This document shows, piece by piece, positions 54,082-61,061 of a DNA stretch of 64,000 nucleotides; the first letter of the stretch is position 1, and each line of letters begins with the position of its first letter. Below the pieces are notes generated by a model. The model did not search any database. It saw only the letters and a list, made by a program, of their open reading frames with translations, and was not told the DNA's origin. The DNA lies in NCBI GenBank assembly GCA_000721375.1, contig JOGW01000006.1, forward strand, positions 186,001 through 250,000, read 5' to 3'. This DNA is from Streptomyces sp. NRRL B-3428 (GTDB taxonomy: Bacteria > Actinomycetota > Actinomycetes > Streptomycetales > Streptomycetaceae). A program made the position numbers and the translations under genes.

Positions 54082-55527
54082 TCAGCGGGATGCGGCGATG
54101 AGGTCCTCGAACTCGTCATGCCGTATGCGGCTCGACGGGATCCCCGCGCCGAGCAGCGCGTCGATGCCGTTGCGGATCATGCCGGGCGGTCCGGAGAGAT
54201 AGGCGTCGTACTCGTTCCACGGCCCGTACTCCCGTACCGCATCCGGCAGTTGGACATGCTGGCGGTCCCTGCGCTCGCGGCGGTCTATCACCGGGCGTAC
54301 GGCGAGCCACGGGTGGGACTGCTGAAGCCTCAGCATGGTGTCGATGTCGTACAGGTCGTGGTCGGTGCGCGCACCGTAGAAGACCTCGACGGGCCGCCGC
54401 TCGCCGTGCTCGGCGACATCCTCGATCAACGCCTTGATGGGCGCTATGCCGGTGCCGCCGCCCAGGCACAGCAGGCCGTTCTCCGTGGAGTGGTCGACCG
54501 TCATCGTGCCGGCGGGCGGGCCCAGACGCAGGGTGTCGCCGGGGCGGGCCCGGTGCACGAGTGCGTTGGAGACCCAGCCGGCCGGCACGGCCTTCACATG
54601 GAACGAGAGCAGCCCGTCGGGCCGCGGCGCCGAGGCGAAGGAGTAGTGCCGCCAGATCCGCGGCCACCAGGGAGTCTCCAGCGTCGTGTACTGCCCGGCG
54701 AGGAAGGGATACGGCTGGTCCGGGCGGACGGTGACCACCGCTATGTCCGTGGTGCGCTGATCGTGCGAGACGACCTCGGCGTACCACCAGGGCGGTGCCT
54801 TCTGCTCGTCCTCGGCCGAGGCGTCGATCATCACCTGGGAGATCGACGTGTACGCGCGGACCCAGGCGGCTTCCGTCTCCTCGTTCCAGCTGTCGGTGGC
54901 GTAGTGACGCAACGCACCGAGCAGGGCCTCGCCGACGGCCGGGTAGTGGTCGAGCTCGGTGCCGTACTTGCGGTGGCCGCGTCCGAGGTTCTGCAGATAC
55001 GCGACGAGGATCTGCTGGTTGTCGATGTGCTCGGCGGCGGTGAGCAGCGCTTTGAGCAGCCGGTCACGCTGGGCGTCCATGGAGGCCGGGAACAGGCCGC
55101 GCAGGTGTGGGTGGTTCACGAAGAGCAGCGCGTAGAAGTACGAGGTCACTTTGTCGGCGTTGGGGCCGATCTCCGCCATGGTGCGCCGGATGAGCACGGC
55201 GTCGGGTGAGGGGGCGGGACCGGGGCCGGGAGCACGGGGTTCGGACTCGGACTCGGGCTGTGGGCGATCGGGGGGTGGTGGCGGCTCGGCGCGAGCGGGT
55301 GCCCGGTCCGGGTTCAGCCGGCGCCGCCGCATCCGTAACTTCGCCATCCGCGCTTCCTTGCCCACCGGTCCTGCCGCCTGTGCGGATATGTGCTCCTCCT
55401 CGGAAGGGAGTCCGCCGCCTGGGGAGGACTTGTCCTGCGCCGAGGAGACCGGTTTATGGGGCGTGAACCAGCCGCCGTCCTCACCGGAAATGCCGTTGTC
55501 GGCCGACGCGGTGGTCGGAGCGTCCAT
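54082..55527 (-). CDS. Flavohemoglobin-like globin/FAD/NAD oxidoreductase with N-terminal extension
   Basis: 481 residues. The first ~105 residues are low-complexity, with basic (LRMRRRRLN) and Pro/Glu-rich parts. The globin domain follows, with the proximal His in GRGHRKYG and YFYALLFVNHPHLRGLF. The FAD domain has RHYSFASAP (RxYS), and the NAD domain has GGGTGIAPIKALI and YLSGPPGMI. Flavohemoglobins oxidise NO to nitrate. The extension is not part of standard Hmp and may target the protein or bind a partner. ATG 55527 is preferred; ATG 55548 adds 7 residues. Confidence 0.9.
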   Translation of the reverse strand: MDAPTTASADNGISGEDGGWFTPHKPVSSAQDKSSPGGGLPSEEEHISAQAAGPVGKEARMAKLRMRRRRLNPDRAPARAEPPPPPDRPQPESESEPRAPGPGPAPSPDAVLIRRTMAEIGPNADKVTSYFYALLFVNHPHLRGLFPASMDAQRDRLLKALLTAAEHIDNQQILVAYLQNLGRGHRKYGTELDHYPAVGEALLGALRHYATDSWNEETEAAWVRAYTSISQVMIDASAEDEQKAPPWWYAEVVSHDQRTTDIAVVTVRPDQPYPFLAGQYTTLETPWWPRIWRHYSFASAPRPDGLLSFHVKAVPAGWVSNALVHRARPGDTLRLGPPAGTMTVDHSTENGLLCLGGGTGIAPIKALIEDVAEHGERRPVEVFYGARTDHDLYDIDTMLRLQQSHPWLAVRPVIDRRERRDRQHVQLPDAVREYGPWNEYDAYLSGPPGMIRNGIDALLGAGIPSSRIRHDEFEDLIAASR

Positions 55528-55820
55528 GTTGTGCCTCGCCTCGAACATCTTTCGGTCGGTCTATGCACTTCCCTGTCGGAAGTTGCTCGAAATTCCCCGC
55601 TCTACGGCACGAGTCGCTCTGCGAAAATGATATTGGCCGCAGTCCCGCCACCGCAGCATGGCAGGAGCTGCGTAGGCCTCGGGAAAATAGCGGGAAGTCC
55701 GGGTAACCGATCCCTTGAGGACGTTAGGCTGCGGTGACCTGCGCGCCGGAGCCGAAAGCCCGCGACACAGCGGGCCCGAGCGGGACACAGGCGGATCCGA
55801 GCGGCGTGCTGCAATTTCCC
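55528..55820. other. Intergenic region upstream of the globin gene
   Basis: 293 bp between the globin start and the stop of the next leftward gene. It is less GC-rich than the surroundings. I see no credible ORF, no parS or DnaA box and no strong hairpin; it presumably holds the globin promoter. Confidence 0.5.
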
Positions 55821-56453
55821 CTACGGAGTCGTACGGACGATTTCGCAGGCCTCGCGGAGATCACGTCCCGTATAGGTGTGCGTGGCCAGTCGAGCCACAT
55901 GATGATCGGCATTCACGGCCACGGAGACAGGCACCGCGGCAAACATTTCGGCATCCGAGAACGAGTCCCCGTAAGCGATGCAGTCGGCTCTGGTCAGTCC
56001 GAATGATGCGCACAGAGCATCGGCGATCTTTACCTTTCCGCCGGCATCGAGAATGCCTTCCGGATTGATCGGCGCGGTGAACGGAACCTCCGGAAAGACC
56101 GAGCCGTGCGCCGCATGCGCTCCCCAGCCGAGCAGCCGCTCCACGAAGAACGAGGGCGAGAGCGACACCACGGCGACGTACTCCCCGCGGGCCCGGATCC
56201 CGGCCCAGGCCTCCTGGATACCGGCCATCCAGGGCGCGCCCTCGAAGGCGGCCGTCACATCGGCCACGGTCAGCTCCGCCCACAGCTCGCGCACCGCCGT
56301 CGCGTACTCCACCGGGCCGATATGCCCGGCGATGAAGTCGCGCTCGACTTCCGCGATCTCGGCGCCCAGGCCGAGCTGCAGCGAGATCTCCACCGGGGCC
56401 GCGCTGCCGATGAGCAGGGTCCCGTCCAGGTCGAAGAGGTGTAGGCGTGGCAT
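55821..56453 (-). CDS. HAD-IB family phosphatase (SerB-like)
   Basis: 210 residues. Motif I is FDLDGTLL, motif II the Ser of VVSLSPSFFVE, the Lys is in GKVKIADAL, and motif IV is AYGDSFSDAEMF. The short helical cap between motifs I and II places it with phosphoserine phosphatase-like HAD-IB enzymes. Whether serine phosphate is the substrate is unknown. It diverges from the membrane protein gene whose start lies in a parS site. Confidence 0.88.
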   Translation of the reverse strand: MPRLHLFDLDGTLLIGSAAPVEISLQLGLGAEIAEVERDFIAGHIGPVEYATAVRELWAELTVADVTAAFEGAPWMAGIQEAWAGIRARGEYVAVVSLSPSFFVERLLGWGAHAAHGSVFPEVPFTAPINPEGILDAGGKVKIADALCASFGLTRADCIAYGDSFSDAEMFAAVPVSVAVNADHHVARLATHTYTGRDLREACEIVRTTP

Positions 56454-56522
56454 GTACGCCGACGCTAGTACGCGCGGTTACTCCCGCTGTCAGACGACCC
56501 GGCCGGTCTCCGAGCGGCACCG

Positions 56523-56538
56523 TGTTTCACGTGAAACT
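56523..56538. promoter_or_regulatory. parS-type ParB binding site at a start codon
   Basis: TGTTTCACGTGAAACT matches the 16-bp consensus at 15 positions. The central GTG (56531-56533) can serve as the start of the following membrane protein gene. Confidence 0.9.
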
Positions 56539-57157
56539 AAGCCGACCCGCTCGCCGGGCCACCCTCGTCGTCCATGTCACCGCCGCCGCCGGCTGGCTCG
56601 GGCTCACGCTCGGGCTGCTCGCACTGGCCGCCGCGGCGATCACCACCGATTCGGCTGCCACCACGGAGGCGGCCGTCCGCTCGATGAAGCTCTTCGCGGA
56701 CTGGCTGGTCCTCCCGCTCGCCCTGCTCACGCTGCTCAGCGGGCTCGTGCTGTCCCTGGGCACCAAATGGGGCCTGGCCCGTCATCGCTGGGTCTACGTC
56801 AAGTTCTGGCTGACCCTGGCCACGACCGTGGCCTCCACCTTCGCGCTGCGGCCCGGAGTGACCCACACCGCCGCGGTGGTCTCGGCGGGCGGTGCGGTCC
56901 CCGACACCACAGACCTGATCATGGGCCCGATCGTCTCGCTCTCCGCGTATGTCTTCATGACCGTGATCTCGGTGCTCAAGCCCTGGGGCCTGACCAAGCG
57001 CGGCCGAAAGAGCCGGGACGACTCGGAGCGTGGCCGAAAGAGCCGGGACGACTCGGAGCGTGGCCGAAAGAACCGGGACGACTCGGAGCGTGGCCGAAAG
57101 CACGGCACAAGGTCACGGAAAGCACTGGACGCGAAGGTCGTCCGTCAGCCAGCCTGA
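56531..57157 (+). CDS. Four-helix membrane protein with C-terminal tandem repeat
   Basis: 208 residues. Four transmembrane helices are seen: the first around WLGLTLGLLALAAAAI, the next LPLALLTLLSGLVLSLG, then KFWLTLATTVASTFAL and LIMGPIVSLSAYVFMTVIS. The pattern (VHVTAAAGWLG, GTKWGLARHRWVYVKFWL) resembles DUF2269-like integral membrane proteins. The cytoplasmic tail has three and a half copies of RGRKSRDDSE-type 10-residue repeats. GTG 56531 in the parS centre is chosen by analogy with cydCD; GTG 56522 is in frame. Confidence 0.75.
   Translation: MKLSRPARRATLVVHVTAAAGWLGLTLGLLALAAAAITTDSAATTEAAVRSMKLFADWLVLPLALLTLLSGLVLSLGTKWGLARHRWVYVKFWLTLATTVASTFALRPGVTHTAAVVSAGGAVPDTTDLIMGPIVSLSAYVFMTVISVLKPWGLTKRGRKSRDDSERGRKSRDDSERGRKNRDDSERGRKHGTRSRKALDAKVVRQPA
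57001..57105. repeat. 30-bp in-frame tandem repeat
   Basis: Units 57001-57030, 57031-57060 and 57061-57090 are near-identical 30-mers, followed by a partial 15-base unit. The period is a multiple of three, so copy-number change would keep the frame. Confidence 0.9.
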
Positions 57158-57162
57158 CCTCC

Positions 57163-58032
57163 GTGTCGACACCTTCCCTCGCTGACCTGCCCGTACGCCG
57201 CCTCTCACCGCGTGAGGTGAAGCTCTGCGCGGACCTCTCCGAGGACCGCGGCTGGCCCCGAGAAGAACACAAATGGGGTCTGCTGCTCTCCGCCGGACAG
57301 GGCTACGGTATCGACGACCCGGCAGGTGGCCTGGTGGCGGCCTGCGCGGTCACGTCGTACGGCACGTCGCAGCGGCCCGAACTCGCCGCGATCGGCATGG
57401 TGTTGGTCGCCGAGCGGCACGCCCGCAAGGGTGTGGGCCGCCGGCTGATGTCGGAGGTGCTCGCGCTCCTGGAGGGCTCCCCGGTCACGCTGCATGCGAC
57501 CCCGGCCGGTCAACCCCTGTACGAGGAGCTCGGTTTCAAGACAATCGGCCGCGCGGAGATGGTGCGCGGCCACTTCCGCGCCTCGGGCCCGGCGCCGACC
57601 GTACCGACACGTGCCGCGACAGCCGAGGACCTGCCCGCCCTGCTCCGCCTGGACGCGGAGGTCTTCGGCCCGGACCGTACGCATGTGCTCACGCGACTGC
57701 CCGCCTTCGCCGACCAGTTGAGGGTCGCGGAGTCCCCCGACGGCGAACTGGTCGGTTACGCGGCGGCCTGGCCCAACATGGACACCCATGTGGTGGGCCC
57801 GCTGATCGCCCGCGACACGGAAACGGCCAAGTCCCTGGTGGCTTCCCTGGCACAGCAGACGGACCGCCCTCTGCGCACGGACATCGACGTACGCCATGAG
57901 GAGCTCCTGAGCTGGATCAAGGCTCAGGGCGTGGCACCGATCGCGTTCAACGCGGTGATGACCCACGGCACACCGGACCTCCCGGGCGACTGGACCCGCC
58001 GCTTCGCCCCGCTGACGGTGGCGGCGGGCTGA
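57163..58032 (+). CDS. Tandem GNAT-domain acetyltransferase
   Basis: 289 residues with two GNAT-like halves. The first has an acetyl-CoA loop of the form RHARKGVGRRLMSEVLALLE (Q/RxxGxG/A) and LYEELGFKTIGRAEM. The second starts about 145 (TRAATAEDLPALLRLDAEVFG) and lacks a clear pyrophosphate loop, so it is probably structural. The substrate is unknown. GTG 57163 follows the previous stop by 5 bases; the ribosome binding site is weak, suggesting translational coupling. Confidence 0.85.
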   Translation: MSTPSLADLPVRRLSPREVKLCADLSEDRGWPREEHKWGLLLSAGQGYGIDDPAGGLVAACAVTSYGTSQRPELAAIGMVLVAERHARKGVGRRLMSEVLALLEGSPVTLHATPAGQPLYEELGFKTIGRAEMVRGHFRASGPAPTVPTRAATAEDLPALLRLDAEVFGPDRTHVLTRLPAFADQLRVAESPDGELVGYAAAWPNMDTHVVGPLIARDTETAKSLVASLAQQTDRPLRTDIDVRHEELLSWIKAQGVAPIAFNAVMTHGTPDLPGDWTRRFAPLTVAAG

Positions 58033-58065
58033 GCGGCTCAGCCCTGCGGCACCCCCGGTTACGGA

Positions 58066-58098
58066 AAGGGGCGGGTGGAGGAAATCCACCCGCCCCTT
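58066..58098. terminator. Bidirectional hairpin terminator between convergent genes
   Basis: AAGGGGCGGGTGGA (58066-58079) pairs perfectly with TCCACCCGCCCCTT (58085-58098) around GGAAA. It ends both the GNAT gene and the HbpS-like gene. Confidence 0.9.
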
Positions 58099-58114
58099 CA
58101 GCCGAGCTCCGGCC

Positions 58115-58537
58115 CTAGCCCAGCTTGGCGATCGCCTCGGTCCCGAAGCCGTGGTCCTGCTCCGGCGCCCCGCCGCCCACGCCGATCGCCCCGATCAGCC
58201 GGCCCTCGCGGTGCACCGGTATCCCGCCCGCGATGAAGAGCAGCGGACGGTCGAGCGCGGTCGGCAGGGTGTGGAAGGGTGCCCCCGGCTGTACGGCCTC
58301 GACGAGATCGGCCGTCGGCGCGTTCAACTGCAGTGCGGTGTACGCCTTGCGCGTGCTGGTCTCACCGGCGATCAGGACCGCACGGTCGTCGCGGCGGAAC
58401 GCCAGGAGATGCCCACCTGCGTCGAGGACCGTGACGCTCACTGGTACCGAGGCGGCTGCGGCCGCCTCATGCGCGGCGTCGACGAGCAGCTGGGCGTCGG
58501 CGGTGGACAGCGGGGCGGGGGCGAGGGTGGTGCTCAT
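58115..58537 (-). CDS. HbpS/GlcG family protein (DUF336)
   Basis: 140 residues of the GlcG/HbpS fold: VSVTVLDAGGHLLAFRRDD, ETSTRKAYTALQL, FHTLPTAL, FIAGGIPVHREGRLIGAIGVGGG and an EQDHGFG end. In Streptomyces reticuli HbpS is an extracellular heme-binding sensor (known), but this protein has no signal peptide and no adjacent SenS/SenR genes, so a cytoplasmic GlcG-like role is likelier. It may share a transcript with the MFS gene 114 bp upstream. Confidence 0.87.
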   Translation of the reverse strand: MSTTLAPAPLSTADAQLLVDAAHEAAAAASVPVSVTVLDAGGHLLAFRRDDRAVLIAGETSTRKAYTALQLNAPTADLVEAVQPGAPFHTLPTALDRPLLFIAGGIPVHREGRLIGAIGVGGGAPEQDHGFGTEAIAKLG

Positions 58538-58561
58538 GAGGGGTACTCCTTGTGCGGTGTT

Positions 58562-58651
58562 GCGAGGGGATACGGGAGGGATGGGAAGGCCGGGAGGATG
58601 AGAAGGCCGGGAGGGCTGGGAGGACCAGGGGGCTGGGGAGTCCGGGAGGGC
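58562..58651. repeat. G-rich polypurine tract between MFS and HbpS-like genes
   Basis: The plus strand carries about a dozen G3+ runs; for example GGGAGGGATGGG begins at 58574. It is made of degenerate GGGAGG/GAAGGCC units. The minus strand is correspondingly C-rich in the transcript. No gene is present. Confidence 0.7.
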
Positions 58652-59866
58652 TCAGTGGCGTCCGGCCGGCACCGTCGCGGCTCCGGCGGCGACGCCGCCG
58701 GCGACCACACGGCTGCGTGAGCCGGAGCCCCGCTCAAGCCCGGCCGAGACCAGGGCGAGCACCAGCGCGGAAGCGGCAAGCACCGCACCCACCCAGTTCG
58801 GCGCCGTGTAGCCGAGGCCGGCCGAGATGACCACGCCACCGAGCCACGCGGCGAGCGCGTTGCCGAGGTTGAAGGCGCCGATGTTGACTGCGGAGGCCAG
58901 CGTCGGCGCACCCGCCGCCTGGTCAAGCACCCGCTTCTGCAGCGGCGGCACGGTCGCGAAGCCCAGCGCACCGACCAGCGCGATGGTCACGGCAGCCGCG
59001 ATCTTGTTGTGTGCCGTGAGCGTGAACAGCGCGAGGACCACGGCAAGGGCGCCCAGCGACACGTACAGCATCGGCATCAGTGCCCGGTCGGCGAACTTCC
59101 CGCCGACGAGGTTGCCGCCCACCATGCCCAGGCCGAACAGGACGAGCAGCCAGGTCACGGAGGAGTCTGCGTAGCCGGCGACGTCGGTCATCATCGGCGT
59201 GATGTAGGTGATCGCCGCGAAGACACCGCCGAAGCCGAGCACTGTCATCGCCATGGCGAGCAGCACCTGCACATTGCGGAACGCTGCGATCTCGTGCCGC
59301 AGCCGTACGCCCTCGGGCTTCGGCAGATCCGGCACCAGCTTGGCCACCCCGAGCAGCCCTACGACACCAAGCAGCGCGACGATCCCGAAGGTCACGCGCC
59401 AGCCGAGGCTCTGTCCGACGAGGGTGCCGAGCGGGACGCCCACGACATTGGCGACGGTCAGACCGGTGAACATCATCGCGATCGCCCCGGCCTTCTTCTC
59501 CGGTGCGACCAGCTCGGCCGCGACCACGGACCCGATGCCGAAGAACGCACCGTGGGCCAGCGAGGCCACGACCCGGCCGATCAGCATCACACCGAACGCG
59601 GGCGCGAGGGCCGAGACCACATTGCCCACGATGAACAGGCCCATGAGCAGCATCAGCATCCGCTTGCGCGAGATCTTGGTGCCGAGCGCGGTCATCAGCG
59701 GGGCGCCGAGGACGACACCGAGCGCGTATCCGGTGACCAGATAGCCGGCGACCGGAATGGAGACATCGAAGTCGGCGGCCACCTCGGGGAGCAGTCCCAT
59801 GATCACGAATTCGGTGGTGCCGATCCCGAAGGCCCCGATGGCCAGGGCCAGGAGTGCGAGAGGCAT
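58652..59866 (-). CDS. MFS drug-efflux transporter (DHA1, AraJ/Cmx-like)
   Basis: 404 residues, twelve transmembrane helices. Conserved parts include GAFGIGTTEFVIMGLLPEVA in helix 1, motif A as GTKISRKRMLMLLM and motif C-like LTVANVVGVPLGTLVG. These belong to the DHA1 group containing chloramphenicol and sugar efflux pumps. The start is ATG 59866, with AAGG upstream; the frame stays open further up. It is divergent from a MarR gene with operator-like repeats between, so it is probably MarR-controlled. Confidence 0.92.
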   Translation of the reverse strand: MPLALLALAIGAFGIGTTEFVIMGLLPEVAADFDVSIPVAGYLVTGYALGVVLGAPLMTALGTKISRKRMLMLLMGLFIVGNVVSALAPAFGVMLIGRVVASLAHGAFFGIGSVVAAELVAPEKKAGAIAMMFTGLTVANVVGVPLGTLVGQSLGWRVTFGIVALLGVVGLLGVAKLVPDLPKPEGVRLRHEIAAFRNVQVLLAMAMTVLGFGGVFAAITYITPMMTDVAGYADSSVTWLLVLFGLGMVGGNLVGGKFADRALMPMLYVSLGALAVVLALFTLTAHNKIAAAVTIALVGALGFATVPPLQKRVLDQAAGAPTLASAVNIGAFNLGNALAAWLGGVVISAGLGYTAPNWVGAVLAASALVLALVSAGLERGSGSRSRVVAGGVAAGAATVPAGRH

Positions 59867-59929
59867 GAGGGATTTCACCTTCCCAGGAGGATGCGCCGTA
59901 CGATTGCTCCAGCGCCTTACGAGCGTCCA

Positions 59930-59971
59930 CAATAGTTGCAGACGCTGGTTAATTGCAAACGCGGGCTATTG
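59930..59971. promoter_or_regulatory. Nested inverted repeats: probable MarR operator
   Basis: CAATAG (59930-59935) pairs with CTATTG (59966-59971), and inside it TTGCA (59936-59940) pairs with TGCAA (59954-59958). TTGCAGACGC and TTGCAAACGC also form a 17-base-spaced direct repeat. It lies in the 149-bp MFS-MarR divergent gap. Confidence 0.65.
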
Positions 59972-60015
59972 CGTATGTGTTCTATCCTGGGAAGCGGACC
60001 TCAAGGAGGAGCGCC

Positions 60016-60474
60016 ATGACCGCAACGGACCCCGCACTGACCGCCCTGTCCCAGAGCTGGTGCGCGCTCTCGCTCCTGCACGGGCAGATCGAGGCCCGGA
60101 TCGAGAAGGCACTGCAGGGCGCGCACGATCTCAGCGTCCGCGAGTACTCGCTGCTCGACGTCCTGAGCCGCCAGCACAGCGGCCCCGGCGGGCATCTGCA
60201 GATGAAGCAGGTGGCCGACGCGGTGGTGCTCAGCCAGAGCGCGACCACCCGCCTGGTGGCACGCCTGGAGGACCGCGGTCTCCTGAAGCGCTACATCTGC
60301 GACACCGACCGCCGCGGCATCTACACGGATGTCACGGACGAGGGCCAGGAGCTGCTCATCGCGGCCCGCCCCACCAACGACGGAGCCCTGCGCGAGGCCC
60401 TCGACGAGGCGGCCCGTGACCCGGAGCTTGCTCCCCTGGTGCGCGCCGTCGAAGAGCTCAAAGTGCCCGCCTGA
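60016..60474 (+). CDS. MarR family transcriptional regulator
   Basis: 152 residues. A winged helix at about 60-110 has LSVREYSLLDVLSRQ, MKQVADAVVLSQSATTRLVARLEDRGLL and DTDRRGIYTDVTDEG for the wing. The dimerisation helices lie at both ends. AAGGAGGA precedes the ATG by 5 bases. Divergence from the MFS pump suggests it represses the pump and itself until a ligand binds. Confidence 0.93.
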   Translation: MTATDPALTALSQSWCALSLLHGQIEARIEKALQGAHDLSVREYSLLDVLSRQHSGPGGHLQMKQVADAVVLSQSATTRLVARLEDRGLLKRYICDTDRRGIYTDVTDEGQELLIAARPTNDGALREALDEAARDPELAPLVRAVEELKVPA

Positions 60475-60495
60475 CGGCCCTCCTGGCGCGCTGCG

Positions 60496-60501
60496 TAGGG
60501 T
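60496..60501 (+). promoter_or_regulatory. -10 box of a probable leaderless GNAT transcript
   Basis: TAGGGT ends 7 bases before the ATG at 60509 and no ribosome binding site lies between. Confidence 0.5.
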
Positions 60502-60508
60502 CGCCACC

Positions 60509-60961
60509 ATGAGCGACCTCGAGATCCGCCCCGCCTCTTCGCAGGACATCCCCGCCATCGTCGCGATGCTCGCCGACGACCCGCTCGGCGCCCAGCGCGA
60601 GTCCCCCGACGACCTCACGCCGTACCGCACGGCCTTCGACCGTCTGGCCGGCGACCCGAACCAGCACGTGATGGTCGCTGCCCGCGGGGACAAGGTCGTC
60701 GGCACCCTGCAGCTGACGGTGATCCCCGGACTCTCCCGCCGTGGATCCACCCGCTCGATCATCGAGGGCGTACGGATCCACGGCGACGAGCGCGGCAGCG
60801 GGCTCGGCACCCTGTTCATCGAGTGGGCGGTGGAGGAATCCCGGCGCCAGGGCTGCCAGTTGGTGCAGCTCACCTCCGATGCCACCCGTACCGACGCCCA
60901 CCGCTTCTACGAGCGGCTCGGCTTCGAGGCCTCGCACGTGGGGTTCAAGCGGCAGCTCTGA
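60509..60961 (+). CDS. GNAT family N-acetyltransferase
   Basis: 150 residues, one GNAT domain: IRPASSQDIPAIVAMLADDP, GTLQLTVIPGLSRRGSTRS, the acetyl-CoA loop HGDERGSGLGTLF and HRFYERLGFEASHVGFKR. The spacing fits small acetyltransferases of the PA4866/RimI-related kind. The substrate is unknown. It follows the MarR gene by 34 bases but seems to have its own promoter. Confidence 0.9.
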   Translation: MSDLEIRPASSQDIPAIVAMLADDPLGAQRESPDDLTPYRTAFDRLAGDPNQHVMVAARGDKVVGTLQLTVIPGLSRRGSTRSIIEGVRIHGDERGSGLGTLFIEWAVEESRRQGCQLVQLTSDATRTDAHRFYERLGFEASHVGFKRQL

Positions 60962-60972
60962 CCGGCCTGTTA

Positions 60973-61016
60973 CGAGCGTGGGGTCGTGTTTCACGTGAAA
61001 CACGACCCCACGCTCG
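60973..61016. promoter_or_regulatory. Perfect parS site embedded in a 44-bp palindrome
   Basis: 60987-61002 is an exact TGTTTCACGTGAAACA. The symmetry extends on both sides so that 60973-61016 is a perfect palindrome with 22-base arms (outer arms CGAGCGTGGGGTCG and its complement). It lies in the 100-bp gap between convergent genes and could also act as a bidirectional terminator. Confidence 0.9.
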
Positions 61017-61061
61017 CGTGCAACACGACCCCCGTTCATGTGAAACACGCCCCCGGCACCG

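Noticed and set aside
61032..61047. Second parS-like sequence GTTCATGTGAAACA right of the palindrome
   Set aside because: Only about 12 of 16 positions match and the central CACGTG is lost; probably not bound by ParB.
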